Shown one piece after another: positions 1 through 10,426 of a stretch of DNA of 64,000 nucleotides. The stretch covers positions 1 to 64,000 of the forward strand of contig NZ_CABPSC010000010.1 in NCBI RefSeq assembly GCF_902459585.1. The letters are read 5' to 3'. Position 1 is the stretch's first letter. Each line of letters opens with the position of its first letter. The position numbers and the translations under genes are program-made. This DNA is from Pandoraea nosoerga (GTDB lineage Bacteria; Pseudomonadota; Gammaproteobacteria; Burkholderiales; Burkholderiaceae). The notes under the pieces were generated by a model. That model saw only the letters and a list, made by a program, of their open reading frames with translations. It did no database searches and was not told the DNA's origin.

Positions 1-672
<672 letters not shown>

Positions 673-692
673 TCATTGCGGATTCGATGAAG

Positions 693-720
693 CGGGCGTC
701 GGCGCTGCCGCCGCCCGTTT
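693..720 (+). terminator. Terminator-like hairpin after tuf
   Basis: Arms at 693-703 and 707-717 pair over 11 positions with one mismatch around a 3-nt loop, followed by TTTCG. The U-run is short, so this may attenuate rather than stop transcription before rpsJ. Confidence 0.45.
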
Positions 721-793
721 CGAAAAGTCTGTTTGCTCTTTGTGATTTACCCGGCACCCGAACGAGGGCTGCCACGCTCTTTGGAGAATTTCC

Positions 794-1105
794 ATGCAGA
801 ACCAGAAGATCCGCATTCGCCTGAAGGCCTTCGACTATCGCCTGATCGACCAGTCGGCCGCCGAAATCGTTGAGACCGCCAAGCGCACCGGCGCCATCGT
901 CAAGGGCCCGGTGCCCCTGCCGACGCGCATCGAGCGTTTCGACATCCTGCGTTCGCCGCACGTCAACAAGACCTCGCGCGACCAGCTCGAAATCCGCACG
1001 CACCAGCGCCTGATGGACATCGTCGATCCGACGGACAAGACTGTTGACGCACTGATGAAGCTGGACCTGCCGGCTGGCGTGGACGTCGAAATCAAGCTGC
1101 AGTAA
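794..1105 (+). CDS. rpsJ: 30S ribosomal protein S10
   Basis: Small-subunit protein of the 30S head and, as NusE, a partner of NusB/NusG in antitermination. The 103-aa length is typical. The family signature region is intact ([12 protein letters not shown], then [13 protein letters not shown]). The ATG at 794 has GGAG about 8 nt upstream. In many bacteria rpsJ is the first gene of the S10 operon; here it is cut off from rplC by a strong terminator (1130-1164) and a new promoter (1185-1213), so it is probably transcribed mainly with tuf. Identity is certain. Confidence 0.98.
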   Translation: MQNQKIRIRLKAFDYRLIDQSAAEIVETAKRTGAIVKGPVPLPTRIERFDILRSPHVNKTSRDQLEIRTHQRLMDIVDPTDKTVDALMKLDLPAGVDVEIKLQ

Positions 1106-1129
1106 GGCTGACGAGCGACTTTGCTCTTG

Positions 1130-1164
1130 AAAGCCCCGCCAATGCTGAACCCGGCGGGGCTTTT
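1130..1164 (+). terminator. Intrinsic terminator after rpsJ
   Basis: Perfect 11-bp stem: AAAGCCCCGCC (1130-1140) pairs with GGCGGGGCTTT (1153-1163) around a 12-nt loop, and the 3' arm runs into TTTT. It lies 25 bp after the rpsJ stop and separates rpsJ from the rest of the S10 operon. Confidence 0.88.
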
Positions 1165-1184
1165 GTTATGCGATTTAGCAACAC

Positions 1185-1213
1185 TTGTCAAGCGATAAAA
1201 GCTCGTCTATAAT
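1185..1213 (+). promoter_or_regulatory. Sigma70 promoter of the rplC operon
   Basis: TTGTCA (1185-1190), 17-bp spacer, then consensus TATAAT (1208-1213). This predicts a start near 1220 and a leader of about 92 nt before rplC. The leader holds a hairpin: GATGG/CCATC and CCAC/GTGG arms (1240-1263) separated by a c/a mismatch, with loop GTCC, followed by CTTTTG. Its position resembles leaders through which r-proteins autoregulate, but no specific ligand can be read from the sequence. Confidence 0.85.
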
Positions 1214-1311
1214 GGCGGGCTCAAGTGTAGTTTTGAAAAGATGGCCCACGTCCGTGGACCATCCTTTTGTCATTTAGCCCCGGCCAATCGCAGTCGGGAA
1301 TGGAGAAAATC

Positions 1312-1968
1312 ATGAGCCTTGGCCTTGTCGGTCGCAAGGTTGGCATGACGCGTATTTTCACGGACGACGGCGATTCGATTCCCGTCACCGTGCTCGACGT
1401 GTCTAACAACCGTGTGACGCAAATCAAGACGGATGAAACGGACGGCTACACCGCCGTTCAAGTCACTTTCGGCACTCGCCGCGCCACGCGCGTGGTCAAA
1501 GCCGCCGCCGGTCACTTCGCGAAAGCAGGTGTCGAAGCCGGTGAAATTCTCAAGGAATTCCGCGTTGACGCTGCCAAAGCTGCTGAACTGCAGCCGGGCG
1601 CGGTCGTTGGCGTCGATCTCTTCCAGGTGGGCCAGAAGGTCGACGTGCAGGGCGTGTCGATCGGTAAGGGCTACGCCGGTACCATCAAGCGCTACAACTT
1701 CGGTTCGGGCCGCGCTTCGCACGGTAACTCGCGTTCGCACAACGTGCCGGGTTCGATCGGTATGGCGCAGGATCCGGGCCGTGTGTTCCCGGGCAAGCGC
1801 ATGACGGGTCACCTGGGTGATGTCACCACGACGGTGCAGAATCTCGAAATCGCGCGCATTGACGCTGAGCGTAGCCTCATCTTCGTGAAGGGTGCCGTTC
1901 CGGGCGCCAACGAAGGCAAGGTTTTCGTGACCTCGGCAGTCAAGGCCAAACTCGCGAAGGGAGCGTAA
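1312..1968 (+). CDS. rplC: 50S ribosomal protein L3
   Basis: Large-subunit protein whose extension reaches the peptidyl-transferase centre; one of the first proteins to assemble on 23S rRNA. The start is placed at the ATG of [16 protein letters not shown] (218 aa, normal length); an upstream in-frame ATG would add 15 unsupported residues. The segment [18 protein letters not shown] contains the glutamine that PrmB methylates in known L3 proteins. It is the first gene of the transcript from the promoter at 1185-1213, and rplD follows 2 bp after the stop. Confidence 0.97.
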   Translation: MSLGLVGRKVGMTRIFTDDGDSIPVTVLDVSNNRVTQIKTDETDGYTAVQVTFGTRRATRVVKAAAGHFAKAGVEAGEILKEFRVDAAKAAELQPGAVVGVDLFQVGQKVDVQGVSIGKGYAGTIKRYNFGSGRASHGNSRSHNVPGSIGMAQDPGRVFPGKRMTGHLGDVTTTVQNLEIARIDAERSLIFVKGAVPGANEGKVFVTSAVKAKLAKGA

Positions 1969-1970
1969 CA

Positions 1971-2591
1971 ATGGAACTGAAGCTCCTGAATGAGCAAGGT
2001 CAGGAAGGCGCTGCTGTCAACGCGTCGGACGTCGTGTTCGGCCGTGACTACAACGAAGCGCTGATCCATCAGGTTGTGGTGGCCTATCAGGCCAACGCCC
2101 GCAGCGGCAACCGTGCGCAGAAGGACCGTGAACAGGTCAAGCACACGACGAAGAAGCCGTGGCGTCAGAAGGGTACGGGCCGCGCCCGTGCCGGTATGTC
2201 GTCGAGCCCGCTGTGGCGCGGCGGTGGCCGTATCTTCCCGAATTCGCCGGAAGAGAACTTCACCCACAAGGTCAACAAGAAGATGTACCGCGCCGGTGTG
2301 TGCTCGATTCTGTCGCAGCTCGCCCGCGAAGGTCGTCTGTCGGTCGTCGAGGACATCAAGCTGGATGCCCCGAAGACCAAACTGCTCGCTGAAAAGATCA
2401 AGGCGATGGGCCTTGAGTCGGTGCTGCTGATCACGGATAGCGTGGACGAGAACCTGTTCCTGGCCTCGCGCAATCTGGCTCACGTCGCCGTCACCGAGCC
2501 GCGTTTCGCCGACCCGCTGTCGCTCATCTACTTCAAGAAGGTGCTGCTGACGAAGGGCGCGATCGCCAAGATTGAGGAGATGCTGTCATGA
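1971..2591 (+). CDS. rplD: 50S ribosomal protein L4
   Basis: Large-subunit protein lining the exit tunnel. In enterobacteria it also represses the S10 operon by acting on its leader; whether that happens here is unknown. 206 aa, normal length. The basic extended loop ([15 protein letters not shown] and [11 protein letters not shown]) that enters the tunnel wall is complete. The start is 2 bp after rplC and its ribosome-binding site (GGGAG) lies inside the rplC 3' end, which implies tight translational linkage. Confidence 0.97.
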   Translation: MELKLLNEQGQEGAAVNASDVVFGRDYNEALIHQVVVAYQANARSGNRAQKDREQVKHTTKKPWRQKGTGRARAGMSSSPLWRGGGRIFPNSPEENFTHKVNKKMYRAGVCSILSQLAREGRLSVVEDIKLDAPKTKLLAEKIKAMGLESVLLITDSVDENLFLASRNLAHVAVTEPRFADPLSLIYFKKVLLTKGAIAKIEEMLS

Positions 2592-2902
2592 GCGACGTGC
2601 GTAAAAACGACCATCGTCTGTACCAGGTCCTGCTCGCGCCGGTGATCTCCGAGAAGGCGACGCTGGTGGCCGACAAGAACGAACAAGTGGTGTTCCAAGT
2701 TGCACGCGACGCGAACAAGCTGGAAGTGAAAGCGGCTGTCGAGCTTCTCTTCAAGGTGGAAGTCGAGTCGGTGCAAATCCTGAACCGCAAGGGCAAGCAA
2801 AAGCGCTTCGGCCGCTTCATGGGTCGTCGCGACCACGAGAAGAAGGCCTACGTGAGCCTGAAGCCGGGTCAGGAAATCAATTTTGAAGCGGAGGCCAAGT
2901 AA
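2588..2902 (+). CDS. rplW: 50S ribosomal protein L23
   Basis: Tunnel-exit protein that docks trigger factor and signal recognition particle. 104 aa. The N-terminal segment [14 protein letters not shown] is the family signature; the basic loop [15 protein letters not shown] inserts into 23S rRNA. Its ATG overlaps the rplD stop (ATGA), with GAGGAG just upstream inside rplD, so translation is likely coupled. Confidence 0.97.
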   Translation: MSDVRKNDHRLYQVLLAPVISEKATLVADKNEQVVFQVARDANKLEVKAAVELLFKVEVESVQILNRKGKQKRFGRFMGRRDHEKKAYVSLKPGQEINFEAEAK

Positions 2903-2904
2903 TC

Positions 2905-3732
2905 ATGGCACTCGTCAAAACGAAACCGACGTCGCCGGGCCGCCGTTCGCTGGTCAAGGTCGTCAACAAGGATCTGCACAAGGGCAAGCCGTTCGCCCCG
3001 CTGCTCGATACCAAGAGCAAGACCGCCGGCCGTAACAACAACGGTCACATCACCACCCGTCACATGGGTGGCGGTCACAAGCAGCACTACCGTATCGTCG
3101 ATTTCCGTCGCAACAAGGACGGCATCCCGGCGAAGGTCGAGCGTCTGGAATACGATCCGAACCGCAGCGCGAACATCGCACTGCTGTGCTACGCCGATGG
3201 CGAGCGCCGTTACATCCTGGCCCCGAAGGGTCTGACCGTCGGCCAGCAACTGGTCAGCGGCTCGGAAGCCCCGATCAAGGCCGGTAACACGCTGCCGATC
3301 CGCAACATTCCGGTCGGTACCACGATTCACGGCATCGAGCTGCAACCGGGCAAGGGCGCGCAAATCGCTCGCGCCGCCGGTACGTCGGCCATGCTGCTGG
3401 CTCGCGAAGGCACGTATGCACAAGTGCGTCTGCGTTCGGGTGAAGTTCGTCGCGTGCACATCGAGTGCCGCGCCACCATCGGTGAAGTCGGCAACGAAGA
3501 GCACAGCCTGCGCCAACTGGGCAAGGCCGGTGCCAAGCGTTGGCGCGGTATTCGCCCGACCGTTCGCGGTGTGGCGATGAACCCGGTGGATCACCCGCAC
3601 GGTGGTGGTGAAGGTCGCACGGCTGCCGGTCGTCATCCGGTCAGCCCGTGGGGGCAGCATACCAAGGGTAAGCGTACCCGCTCGACCAAGCGCACCGACA
3701 GCATGATCGTTCAGCGTCGCAAGAAGCGTTAA
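2905..3732 (+). CDS. rplB: 50S ribosomal protein L2
   Basis: Large-subunit protein needed for subunit association and peptidyl transfer. 275 aa, normal. The highly conserved C-terminal stretch [14 protein letters not shown] carries the histidine long implicated in peptidyl-transferase activity; the central domain contains [12 protein letters not shown]. It starts 2 bp after rplW, with GGAGG inside the end of rplW. No anomalies. Confidence 0.98.
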   Translation: MALVKTKPTSPGRRSLVKVVNKDLHKGKPFAPLLDTKSKTAGRNNNGHITTRHMGGGHKQHYRIVDFRRNKDGIPAKVERLEYDPNRSANIALLCYADGERRYILAPKGLTVGQQLVSGSEAPIKAGNTLPIRNIPVGTTIHGIELQPGKGAQIARAAGTSAMLLAREGTYAQVRLRSGEVRRVHIECRATIGEVGNEEHSLRQLGKAGAKRWRGIRPTVRGVAMNPVDHPHGGGEGRTAAGRHPVSPWGQHTKGKRTRSTKRTDSMIVQRRKKR

Positions 3733-3745
3733 TTGGAGCTAGCAA

Positions 3746-4021
3746 ATGACTCGTTCTGTTAAAAAAGGTCCGTTTTGCGACGCTCATCTGCTGAAAAAGG
3801 TGGAAGCGGCGGCTGCATCGCGTGACAAGAAGCCGATCAAGACCTGGTCGCGTCGTTCGACCGTCCTGCCCGATTTCATCGGTCTGACGATCGCCGTTCA
3901 CAACGGCCGTCAGCACGTGCCGGTGTACGTGACGGAAAACATGGTCGGCCACAAGCTGGGTGAGTTCGCACTCACCCGTACCTTCAAGGGCCATGCGGCC
4001 GACAAGAAGGCGAAGAAATAA
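3746..4021 (+). CDS. rpsS: 30S ribosomal protein S19
   Basis: Protein of the 30S head that contacts S13 and the A-site finger. 91 aa. It begins [16 protein letters not shown] and contains the family core [28 protein letters not shown] sits about 10 nt before the ATG. Standard S10-operon position between rplB and rplV. Confidence 0.98.
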   Translation: MTRSVKKGPFCDAHLLKKVEAAAASRDKKPIKTWSRRSTVLPDFIGLTIAVHNGRQHVPVYVTENMVGHKLGEFALTRTFKGHAADKKAKK

Positions 4022-4031
4022 GGGGCCGATC

Positions 4032-4361
4032 ATGGAAGTGAAAGCAATTCATCGCGGTGCCCGCATCTCGGCGCAGAAGACGCGTCTGGTCGCTGACCAG
4101 ATCCGCGGCCTGCCGCTGGAGCGTGCGCTCAATGTCCTGACCTTCTCGCCGAAGAAGGCCGCGGTCATCATCAAGAAGGTGCTGGAGTCGGCAATCGCCA
4201 ACGCCGAGCACAACGAAGGTGCTGACATCGACGAACTGCGCGTCAAGGGCATTTACGTCGACAAGGCGACCTCGCTCAAGCGTTTCACCGCGCGCGCCAA
4301 GGGCCGCGGTAACCGCATCGAGAAGCAAACCTGTCACATCACTGTGACGCTGGGCAACTAA
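4032..4361 (+). CDS. rplV: 50S ribosomal protein L22
   Basis: Exit-tunnel protein whose beta-hairpin, with L4, forms the constriction where macrolide-resistance changes arise in other species. The start is set at [13 protein letters not shown] (109 aa); a longer in-frame reading would begin inside rpsS and lacks a ribosome-binding site, while AAGGGG precedes the chosen ATG. The hairpin region [18 protein letters not shown] is intact. Confidence 0.97.
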   Translation: MEVKAIHRGARISAQKTRLVADQIRGLPLERALNVLTFSPKKAAVIIKKVLESAIANAEHNEGADIDELRVKGIYVDKATSLKRFTARAKGRGNRIEKQTCHITVTLGN

Positions 4362-4370
4362 GGGGTCACG

Positions 4371-5174
<804 letters not shown>

Positions 5175-5176
5175 AC

Positions 5177-5593
5177 ATGCTGCAACCGAAACGCAGAAAG
5201 TATCGCAAAGAGCAGAAGGGCCGTAACACTGGCGTCGCCACCCGTGGCAACGAAGTGTCGTTCGGCGAATTCGGCCTGAAGGCGGTCGGTCGTGGTCGCC
5301 TGACGGCTCGTCAGATCGAAGCCGCGCGTCGTGCCATGACCCGCCACATCAAGCGCGGCGGCCGTATCTGGATCCGTATCTTCCCGGACAAGCCGATCTC
5401 GCAAAAGCCGGCTGAAGTGCGTATGGGTAACGGTAAGGGCAACCCGGAGTACTACGTCGCCGAGATTCAACCGGGCAAGATGCTGTACGAGATGGACGGC
5501 GTGACCGAAGAGCTGGCGCGCGAGGCGTTCCGTCTGGCGGCAGCCAAGCTGCCGATCCAGACGACGTTCCTCGTCCGTCGCCTTGGCGCCTGA
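5177..5593 (+). CDS. rplP: 50S ribosomal protein L16
   Basis: Binds near the A- and P-site tRNA elbows and 5S rRNA; needed late in 50S assembly. 138 aa, starting [16 protein letters not shown], with the conserved [22 protein letters not shown] segment. TGGAGA is 9 nt upstream, inside the end of rpsC. No anomalies. Confidence 0.98.
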   Translation: MLQPKRRKYRKEQKGRNTGVATRGNEVSFGEFGLKAVGRGRLTARQIEAARRAMTRHIKRGGRIWIRIFPDKPISQKPAEVRMGNGKGNPEYYVAEIQPGKMLYEMDGVTEELAREAFRLAAAKLPIQTTFLVRRLGA

Positions 5594-5607
5594 TTGGAGA
5601 GAATGAA

Positions 5608-5802
5608 ATGAAAGCATCCGAACTTCGTGCCAAGGATGTCGACGGTCTGAACAAGGAACTGTCGGATCTGCTGAAGGCCCAATTCGGTCTTCGCATGCAA
5701 GCGGGCACCCAGCAGCTGAGCAACACCAGCCAGCTGAAGAAGGTGCGCAAGGACATCGCGCGCGTGCGTACCGTGTTGACTGAGAAGGCGAGCCAGAAAT
5801 GA
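5608..5802 (+). CDS. rpmC: 50S ribosomal protein L29
   Basis: Small helical protein next to the tunnel exit, beside L23. 64 aa, beginning [15 protein letters not shown], with the family motif [17 protein letters not shown]. The stop overlaps the rpsQ start in an ATGA arrangement, implying coupled translation. Confidence 0.97.
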   Translation: MKASELRAKDVDGLNKELSDLLKAQFGLRMQAGTQQLSNTSQLKKVRKDIARVRTVLTEKASQK

Positions 5803-6071
5803 ACGATACCGCTAAGACCTCGCTGAAGCGTACCCTCGTGGGTAAGGTTGTCAGCGACAAGATGGACAAGACGGTTACCGTGCTGGTCGAGCGTCAAATG
5901 AAGCACCCGCTCTACGGCAAGTACATCGTGCGTTCGAAGAAGTACCACGCGCACGATGAGACCAACCAGTACAAGGAAGGCGATACGGTCGAGATTCAGG
6001 AATCCCGTCCGCTGTCGAAGACCAAGGCCTGGACCGTCTCCCGTCTCGTGGAAGCCGCCCGCATCATCTAA
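5799..6071 (+). CDS. rpsQ: 30S ribosomal protein S17
   Basis: Primary 16S rRNA-binding OB-fold protein. 90 aa. Contains [19 protein letters not shown] and the conserved [19 protein letters not shown]. Overlaps rpmC by 4 nt. This is the last gene of the S10 unit; a 264-bp gap with its own promoter follows before rplN. Confidence 0.98.
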   Translation: MNDTAKTSLKRTLVGKVVSDKMDKTVTVLVERQMKHPLYGKYIVRSKKYHAHDETNQYKEGDTVEIQESRPLSKTKAWTVSRLVEAARII

Positions 6072-6094
6072 GGCGCGCTGAAGCGAACGTTGAC

Positions 6095-6123
6095 TTGCAA
6101 GTCCGGAATTATCATTGTATAAT
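6095..6123 (+). promoter_or_regulatory. Promoter of the spc operon (rplN)
   Basis: TTGCAA (6095-6100), 17-bp spacer, TATAAT (6118-6123). A start near 6130 would give a leader of about 205 nt before rplN. The leader ends with a small hairpin (CCGAC/GTCGG, about 6297-6314). The promoter overlaps a long perfect inverted repeat, listed separately. Confidence 0.8.
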
Positions 6124-6132
6124 TCCGGACTT
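6099..6132. repeat. Perfect 14-bp inverted repeat over the rplN promoter
   Basis: AAGTCCGGAATTAT (6099-6112) and ATAATTCCGGACTT (6119-6132) are exact reverse complements with a 6-nt spacer. The left arm covers the last bases of the -35 box and the spacer, and the right arm covers the -10 box. There is no U-run, so this is not a standard terminator. It could be an operator, a DNA cruciform or a structured 5' end of the spc transcript. Confidence 0.9.
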
Positions 6133-6335
6133 TCCGCTTCTTTCGCCAAAACCGGTCTTTGGTTTCGCAAGGGAGTGGATGGCTTCCGAAGCCGATTCGT
6201 ACCCTCTACGAGTCTGGCCCAGGTGGCAAGGTTGTCCACTTTTGAACGACTCAACCCAAACGGCATCCTTTGATGCTGACGGGGACCAAGACTGACCGAC
6301 GCGTATGTGTCGGATTAAGTTGGGAAGATAACACC

Positions 6336-6704
6336 ATGATTCAAACTGAAACCCGGCTCGAAGTAGCCGACAACACCGGTGCGCGCGAAGTGATGTGCAT
6401 CAAGGTGCTGGGCGGCTCCAAGCGTCGCTACGCCGGCATTGGCGACATCATCAAGGTCAGCGTGAAGGATGCTGCCCCGCGTGGTCGCGTCAAGAAGGGC
6501 GAAATCTACAACGCAGTGGTCGTGCGCACCGCCAAGGGCGTGCGTCGCCAGGACGGCTCGCTGGTCAAATTCGACGGCAACGCCGCCGTGCTGCTCAACA
6601 CCAAGCTCGAGCCGATCGGCACCCGTATCTTCGGGCCGGTTACGCGTGAACTGCGTACCGAACGCTTCATGAAGATCGTGTCGCTGGCCCCGGAAGTGCT
6701 GTAA
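6336..6704 (+). CDS. rplN: 50S ribosomal protein L14
   Basis: Interface protein forming bridges with 16S rRNA and the RsfS silencing-factor site. 122 aa from the ATG at [15 protein letters not shown], the standard start; an in-frame ATG 66 bp upstream would add residues not found in the family. The signature [22 protein letters not shown] is present. First gene of the spc operon, with its own promoter. Confidence 0.97.
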   Translation: MIQTETRLEVADNTGAREVMCIKVLGGSKRRYAGIGDIIKVSVKDAAPRGRVKKGEIYNAVVVRTAKGVRRQDGSLVKFDGNAAVLLNTKLEPIGTRIFGPVTRELRTERFMKIVSLAPEVL

Positions 6705-6715
6705 GGAGCCGACAC

Positions 6716-7024
6716 ATGAACAAGATTCGCAAGGGTGACCAGGTCATCGTGCTGACGGGTAAGGACAAGGCCAAGCGTGGCACGGTCCTGGCCGTCCAAG
6801 GCGACAAGGTGGTCGTCGAAGGCGTGAACGTTGCCAAGAAGCACGTCAAGCCGAACCCGATGAAGGGCACGCAAGGTGGCGTGGTCGACAAGACGATGCC
6901 GATCCACGTGTCGAACGTGGCGCTGGTGGATGCCAATGGCAAGCCGTCGCGTGTGGGCATCAAGGTCGAAGACGGCAAGAAGGTCCGCTTCCTCAAGACG
7001 ACCGGTGCGGTCGTCGGTGCCTAA
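6716..7024 (+). CDS. rplX: 50S ribosomal protein L24
   Basis: Assembly initiator of the large subunit with an N-terminal KOW motif ([17 protein letters not shown]). 102 aa, normal. AAGGAG lies 8 nt upstream of the ATG. It lies 11 bp after rplN and 19 bp before rplE. Confidence 0.97.
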   Translation: MNKIRKGDQVIVLTGKDKAKRGTVLAVQGDKVVVEGVNVAKKHVKPNPMKGTQGGVVDKTMPIHVSNVALVDANGKPSRVGIKVEDGKKVRFLKTTGAVVGA

Positions 7025-7043
7025 GTCGCAGGGAGTATAGATA

Positions 7044-7583
7044 ATGGCCCGTTTGCAAGAATTCTATAAGGACAAGATTGTCGCCGAGCTGACGAAGCAG
7101 TTCGGCTACAAGTCCATCATGGAAGTGCCGCGCATCACCAAGATCACCCTGAACATGGGCCTTGGTCAAGCCGTCGCTGACAAGAAGATCATTGAACACG
7201 CCGTTGGCGACCTGACGAAGATCGCCGGCCAGAAGCCGGTCGTGACGAAGGCTCGCAAGGCAATCGCCGGTTTCAAGATCCGCGAAGGTTACCCGATCGG
7301 TACGATGGTGACGCTGCGCGGCGAGCGTATGTTCGAATTCCTGGATCGTTTCATCACCGTGGCCCTGCCGCGCGTGCGTGACTTCCGTGGTATCTCGGGC
7401 CGTGCGTTCGATGGTCGTGGCAACTACAACATCGGTGTGAAGGAACAGATCATCTTCCCCGAAATCGAGTACGACAAAATCGACGCGCTGCGTGGTCTGA
7501 ACATCAGCATCACCACGACCGCGAAGACTGACGAAGAAGCCAAGGCTCTTCTGTCGGCGTTCAAATTCCCGTTCCGTAACTGA
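7044..7583 (+). CDS. rplE: 50S ribosomal protein L5
   Basis: 5S rRNA-binding protein that contacts P-site tRNA and S13. 179 aa. The motif [15 protein letters not shown] and the C-terminal FNIGVKEQ-like region (here [19 protein letters not shown]) are clear. GGGAG precedes the ATG. No anomalies. Confidence 0.98.
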   Translation: MARLQEFYKDKIVAELTKQFGYKSIMEVPRITKITLNMGLGQAVADKKIIEHAVGDLTKIAGQKPVVTKARKAIAGFKIREGYPIGTMVTLRGERMFEFLDRFITVALPRVRDFRGISGRAFDGRGNYNIGVKEQIIFPEIEYDKIDALRGLNISITTTAKTDEEAKALLSAFKFPFRN

Positions 7584-7590
7584 GGTAATC

Positions 7591-7896
7591 GTGGCTAAAC
7601 TGGCACTTATCGAACGCGAAAAGAAGCGCGCCCGTCTGGCGGCGAAGTACGCTGCCAAGCGTGCTGACCTCAAAGCGATCATCGAAGACACCAGCAAGTC
7701 GGAAGACGAGCGTTATGAAGCACGTCTGGCGCTGCAACAGCTGCCGCGTAACGCCAACCCGACGCGTCAACGCAATCGTTGCGACCTGACCGGCCGTCCG
7801 CGCGGTACCTTCCGCAAATTCGGCCTGGCCCGTAACAAGATCCGTGAAATCGCCTTCCGCGGCGAAATCCCGGGCGTGACCAAAGCAAGCTGGTAA
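7591..7896 (+). CDS. rpsN: 30S ribosomal protein S14 (zinc-free type)
   Basis: 30S head protein. It starts with GTG ([13 protein letters not shown]), preceded by GAGG. The 101-aa length and the single Cys in [12 protein letters not shown] show the long, zinc-independent (C-minus) form rather than the short CXXC zinc-ribbon form. Normal position between rplE and rpsH. Confidence 0.97.
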   Translation: MAKLALIEREKKRARLAAKYAAKRADLKAIIEDTSKSEDERYEARLALQQLPRNANPTRQRNRCDLTGRPRGTFRKFGLARNKIREIAFRGEIPGVTKASW

Positions 7897-7909
7897 TAGG
7901 AGAAGCACC

Positions 7910-8305
7910 ATGAGCATGAGCGATCCTATCGCCGATATGCTGACTCGCATCCGCAACGCTCAGATGGTTGAGAAGGCATCGGTGAAGATGCCCTCGTCCA
8001 AGCTGAAGGTCTCGATCGCCAAGGTCCTGAAGGACGAAGGCTATATCGAAGACTTCGCGGTTGAAGCAGAAGAAACCAAGCCGGTGCTGAACATCGCACT
8101 GAAGTACTACGCTGGCCGTCCCGTGATCGAGCGCCTCGAGCGCGTCTCGCGCCCGGGCCTGCGTGTGTACAAGAGCCGCAACGACATCCCGCAGGTCATG
8201 AACGGCCTGGGCGTTGCAATCGTCTCGACCCCGAAGGGCGTGATGACGGATCGCAAGGCGCGCGCCACCGGCGTGGGCGGCGAAGTCATCTGCTACGTGG
8301 CCTAA
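7910..8305 (+). CDS. rpsH: 30S ribosomal protein S8
   Basis: Primary 16S binding protein; in E. coli it represses the spc operon by binding the rplE region. 131 aa, starting [18 protein letters not shown]. The C-terminal [22 protein letters not shown] is the RNA-binding signature. TAGGAG precedes the ATG. Confidence 0.98.
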   Translation: MSMSDPIADMLTRIRNAQMVEKASVKMPSSKLKVSIAKVLKDEGYIEDFAVEAEETKPVLNIALKYYAGRPVIERLERVSRPGLRVYKSRNDIPQVMNGLGVAIVSTPKGVMTDRKARATGVGGEVICYVA

Positions 8306-8320
8306 CCGAGGAGAGTAGAA

Positions 8321-8854
8321 ATGTCTCGAGTAGGTAAGAGTCCTATTGCGCTGCCGAAGGGCGTTGAAGCAACGCTGGCCGGCAATGTGCTGACGGTCAA
8401 GGGCGCCCTGGGTTCGCTGACCCGCGGCATCAACGCGCTCGTGAACGTCAAGATCGAAGACGGCACCATCACCTTCGCACCGGCCGACGAAAGCCGCGAG
8501 GCGAACGCGCTGTACGGTACCGAACGTGCACTGGTCAACAACATGGTGACCGGTGTGAGCAAGGGTTTCGAAAAGAAGCTGCAACTCGTTGGCGTGGGTT
8601 ACCGTGCCAAGGCTGAAGGTAACAACCTGAAGCTCGAGCTGGGTTTCTCGCACGACGTCGTGCATCCCATGCCGGAAGGCGTGAAGGCCGAGACCCCGAC
8701 GCAGACGGAGATCATCATCAAGGGCGTTGACAAGCAACGCATCGGACAAGTGGCTGCGGAAGTTCGCGGTTACCGTCCGCCCGAGCCCTACAAGGGCAAG
8801 GGCGTCCGCTATGCGGACGAGGTGGTGATCCTCAAGGAAACCAAGAAGAAGTAA
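8321..8854 (+). CDS. rplF: 50S ribosomal protein L6
   Basis: Protein near the factor-binding site of the 50S, made of two repeated domains. 177 aa. Starts [15 protein letters not shown]; the second domain ends with the family signature [19 protein letters not shown] is 7 nt upstream. Confidence 0.98.
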   Translation: MSRVGKSPIALPKGVEATLAGNVLTVKGALGSLTRGINALVNVKIEDGTITFAPADESREANALYGTERALVNNMVTGVSKGFEKKLQLVGVGYRAKAEGNNLKLELGFSHDVVHPMPEGVKAETPTQTEIIIKGVDKQRIGQVAAEVRGYRPPEPYKGKGVRYADEVVILKETKKK

Positions 8855-8865
8855 GGGTGCGAAAC

Positions 8866-9231
8866 ATGGACAAGAAACAATCTCGTGTGCGCCGCGCTCG
8901 CCAGACCCGTATCAAGCTGGCAGCTCAGAAGGTGCATCGCCTTTCCGTGCATCGCACCAACGTGCACATTTACGCGCAAGTGTTCTCGGAAGACGGCACG
9001 CAAGTGCTGGCCAGCGCTTCCACGCTGGAAGCCGAAGTGCGCAAGGAACTGGGCGACAAGGAAGGCAAGGGCGGCAACACCGCCGCTGCTGCGTTGATCG
9101 GTCGTCGTATCGCCGAAAAGGCGAAGGCTGCCGGCATCGAGAGCGTGGCTTTCGACCGCTCGGGCTTCCGCTATCACGGTCGCGTCAAGGCTCTGGCCGA
9201 CGCTGCCCGTGAAGCCGGCCTCAAGTTCTAA
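8866..9231 (+). CDS. rplR: 50S ribosomal protein L18
   Basis: 5S rRNA-binding protein of the central protuberance. The start is set at the ATG of [15 protein letters not shown] (121 aa, family standard) with TAAGG upstream; a GTG 9 nt earlier is in frame but would sit only 1 nt from the ribosome-binding site. The C-terminal [24 protein letters not shown] is typical. Confidence 0.96.
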   Translation: MDKKQSRVRRARQTRIKLAAQKVHRLSVHRTNVHIYAQVFSEDGTQVLASASTLEAEVRKELGDKEGKGGNTAAAALIGRRIAEKAKAAGIESVAFDRSGFRYHGRVKALADAAREAGLKF

Positions 9232-9244
9232 GTAAGGATCCGTC

Positions 9245-9763
9245 ATGGCAAAGATGCAAGCGAAAGTTCAGGCTGACGAACGCGACGACGGCCTTCGCGA
9301 GAAGATGATCGCGGTCAACCGTGTCACGAAGGTGGTGAAGGGCGGCCGTATTCTCGGTTTTGCCGCGTTGACCGTGGTTGGTGACGGCGATGGCCGCATC
9401 GGCATGGGCAAGGGCAAGGCGAAGGAAGTGCCGGTTGCCGTTCAAAAGGCAATGGAACAAGCCCGCCGCAACATGTTCAAGGTGCCCCTGAAGAACGGCA
9501 CCCTGCAACACAACGTTCTCGGCCAGCATGGCGCCTCGCGCGTGCTGATGTCGCCGGCGAAGGACGGTACCGGCGTGATCGCCGGTGGCCCGATGCGCGC
9601 GGTGTTCGAGGTGATGGGCGTGACCAACGTGGTGACGAAGAGCCTCGGCTCGACGAACCCGTACAACCTGGTCCGCGCCACGCTCGACGGCCTGAAGAAA
9701 CAATCGACTCCCGCTGACATCGCCGCCAAGCGTGGCAAGTCGGTGGAAGAGATCCTCGGCTAA
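9245..9763 (+). CDS. rpsE: 30S ribosomal protein S5
   Basis: Decoding-fidelity protein at the mRNA entry channel. 172 aa. An N-terminal double-stranded RNA-binding fold ([22 protein letters not shown]) is followed by the C-terminal domain with [12 protein letters not shown]-like sequence ([13 protein letters not shown]). Sites of spectinomycin and ram mutations in other species fall in these parts; nothing unusual is seen. Confidence 0.98.
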   Translation: MAKMQAKVQADERDDGLREKMIAVNRVTKVVKGGRILGFAALTVVGDGDGRIGMGKGKAKEVPVAVQKAMEQARRNMFKVPLKNGTLQHNVLGQHGASRVLMSPAKDGTGVIAGGPMRAVFEVMGVTNVVTKSLGSTNPYNLVRATLDGLKKQSTPADIAAKRGKSVEEILG

Positions 9764-9774
9764 GGGTGATCAAT

Positions 9775-9957
9775 ATGTCGCAGCAAACTGTGAAAGTTAA
9801 GCTGGTCAAGAGCCTGATCGGCACGCGTGAAGACCATCGCGCGACCGTCAAGGGTCTGGGCCTGCGTCGCCTCAATTCGGTCAGCGAGTTGCAGGATACG
9901 CCCGCTGTGCGGGGCATGATCAACAAGGTTTCGTACCTTGTGAAGATCGTCGACTGA
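9775..9957 (+). CDS. rpmD: 50S ribosomal protein L30
   Basis: Small large-subunit protein with a ferredoxin-like fold. 60 aa from [16 protein letters not shown]; an in-frame ATG 9 nt earlier is less likely because the family starts with this sequence and AAGG lies 8 nt before the chosen ATG. The core [20 protein letters not shown] is typical. Confidence 0.95.
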   Translation: MSQQTVKVKLVKSLIGTREDHRATVKGLGLRRLNSVSELQDTPAVRGMINKVSYLVKIVD

Positions 9958-9968
9958 GCGAGGGCAAC

Positions 9969-10403
9969 ATGGAATTGAATTCGATTAAGCCGGCAGAAGG
10001 CGCCAAGCACGCCAAGCGCCGCGTCGGCCGTGGCATCGGTTCGGGTCTGGGTAAAACCGCCGGCCGTGGTCACAAGGGTCAGAAGTCGCGTTCGGGTGGC
10101 TTCCACAAGGTGGGCTTCGAGGGCGGTCAAATGCCGCTGCAGCGTCGTCTGCCCAAGCGTGGCTTCAAGTCGCTGACGCGTCGTTTCATGGGCGAAGTTC
10201 GCCTGTCGGACCTGAACAACCTGCCGGTCGACGAGATCGATCTGCTGGTTCTGAAGCAGGCCGGTCTGGTGAGCGAGCTGTCGCTGTCGGCCAAGATCAT
10301 CGCCTCGGGCGAGATCACCCGCAAGGTCGTTGTGAAGGGTCTGGGCGTCACCAAGGGTGCGCTCACCGCCATTCAAGCGGCTGGCGGTTCGGTCGCCGAG
10401 TAA
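9969..10403 (+). CDS. rplO: 50S ribosomal protein L15
   Basis: Late-assembly 50S protein. 144 aa. The N-terminal Gly/Arg/Lys-rich extension ([22 protein letters not shown]) threads into 23S rRNA; the C-terminal domain ends with a family-typical [14 protein letters not shown]. It lies 11 bp after rpmD and 23 bp before secY. Confidence 0.98.
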   Translation: MELNSIKPAEGAKHAKRRVGRGIGSGLGKTAGRGHKGQKSRSGGFHKVGFEGGQMPLQRRLPKRGFKSLTRRFMGEVRLSDLNNLPVDEIDLLVLKQAGLVSELSLSAKIIASGEITRKVVVKGLGVTKGALTAIQAAGGSVAE

Positions 10404-10426
10404 GTTAGGACACCCCGGAGCCATCA

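Noticed and set aside
6099-6132. rpsQ transcription terminator
   Set aside because: The inverted repeat is perfect but AT-containing and followed by TCCGCTTC rather than a T-run; it overlaps a good promoter instead.
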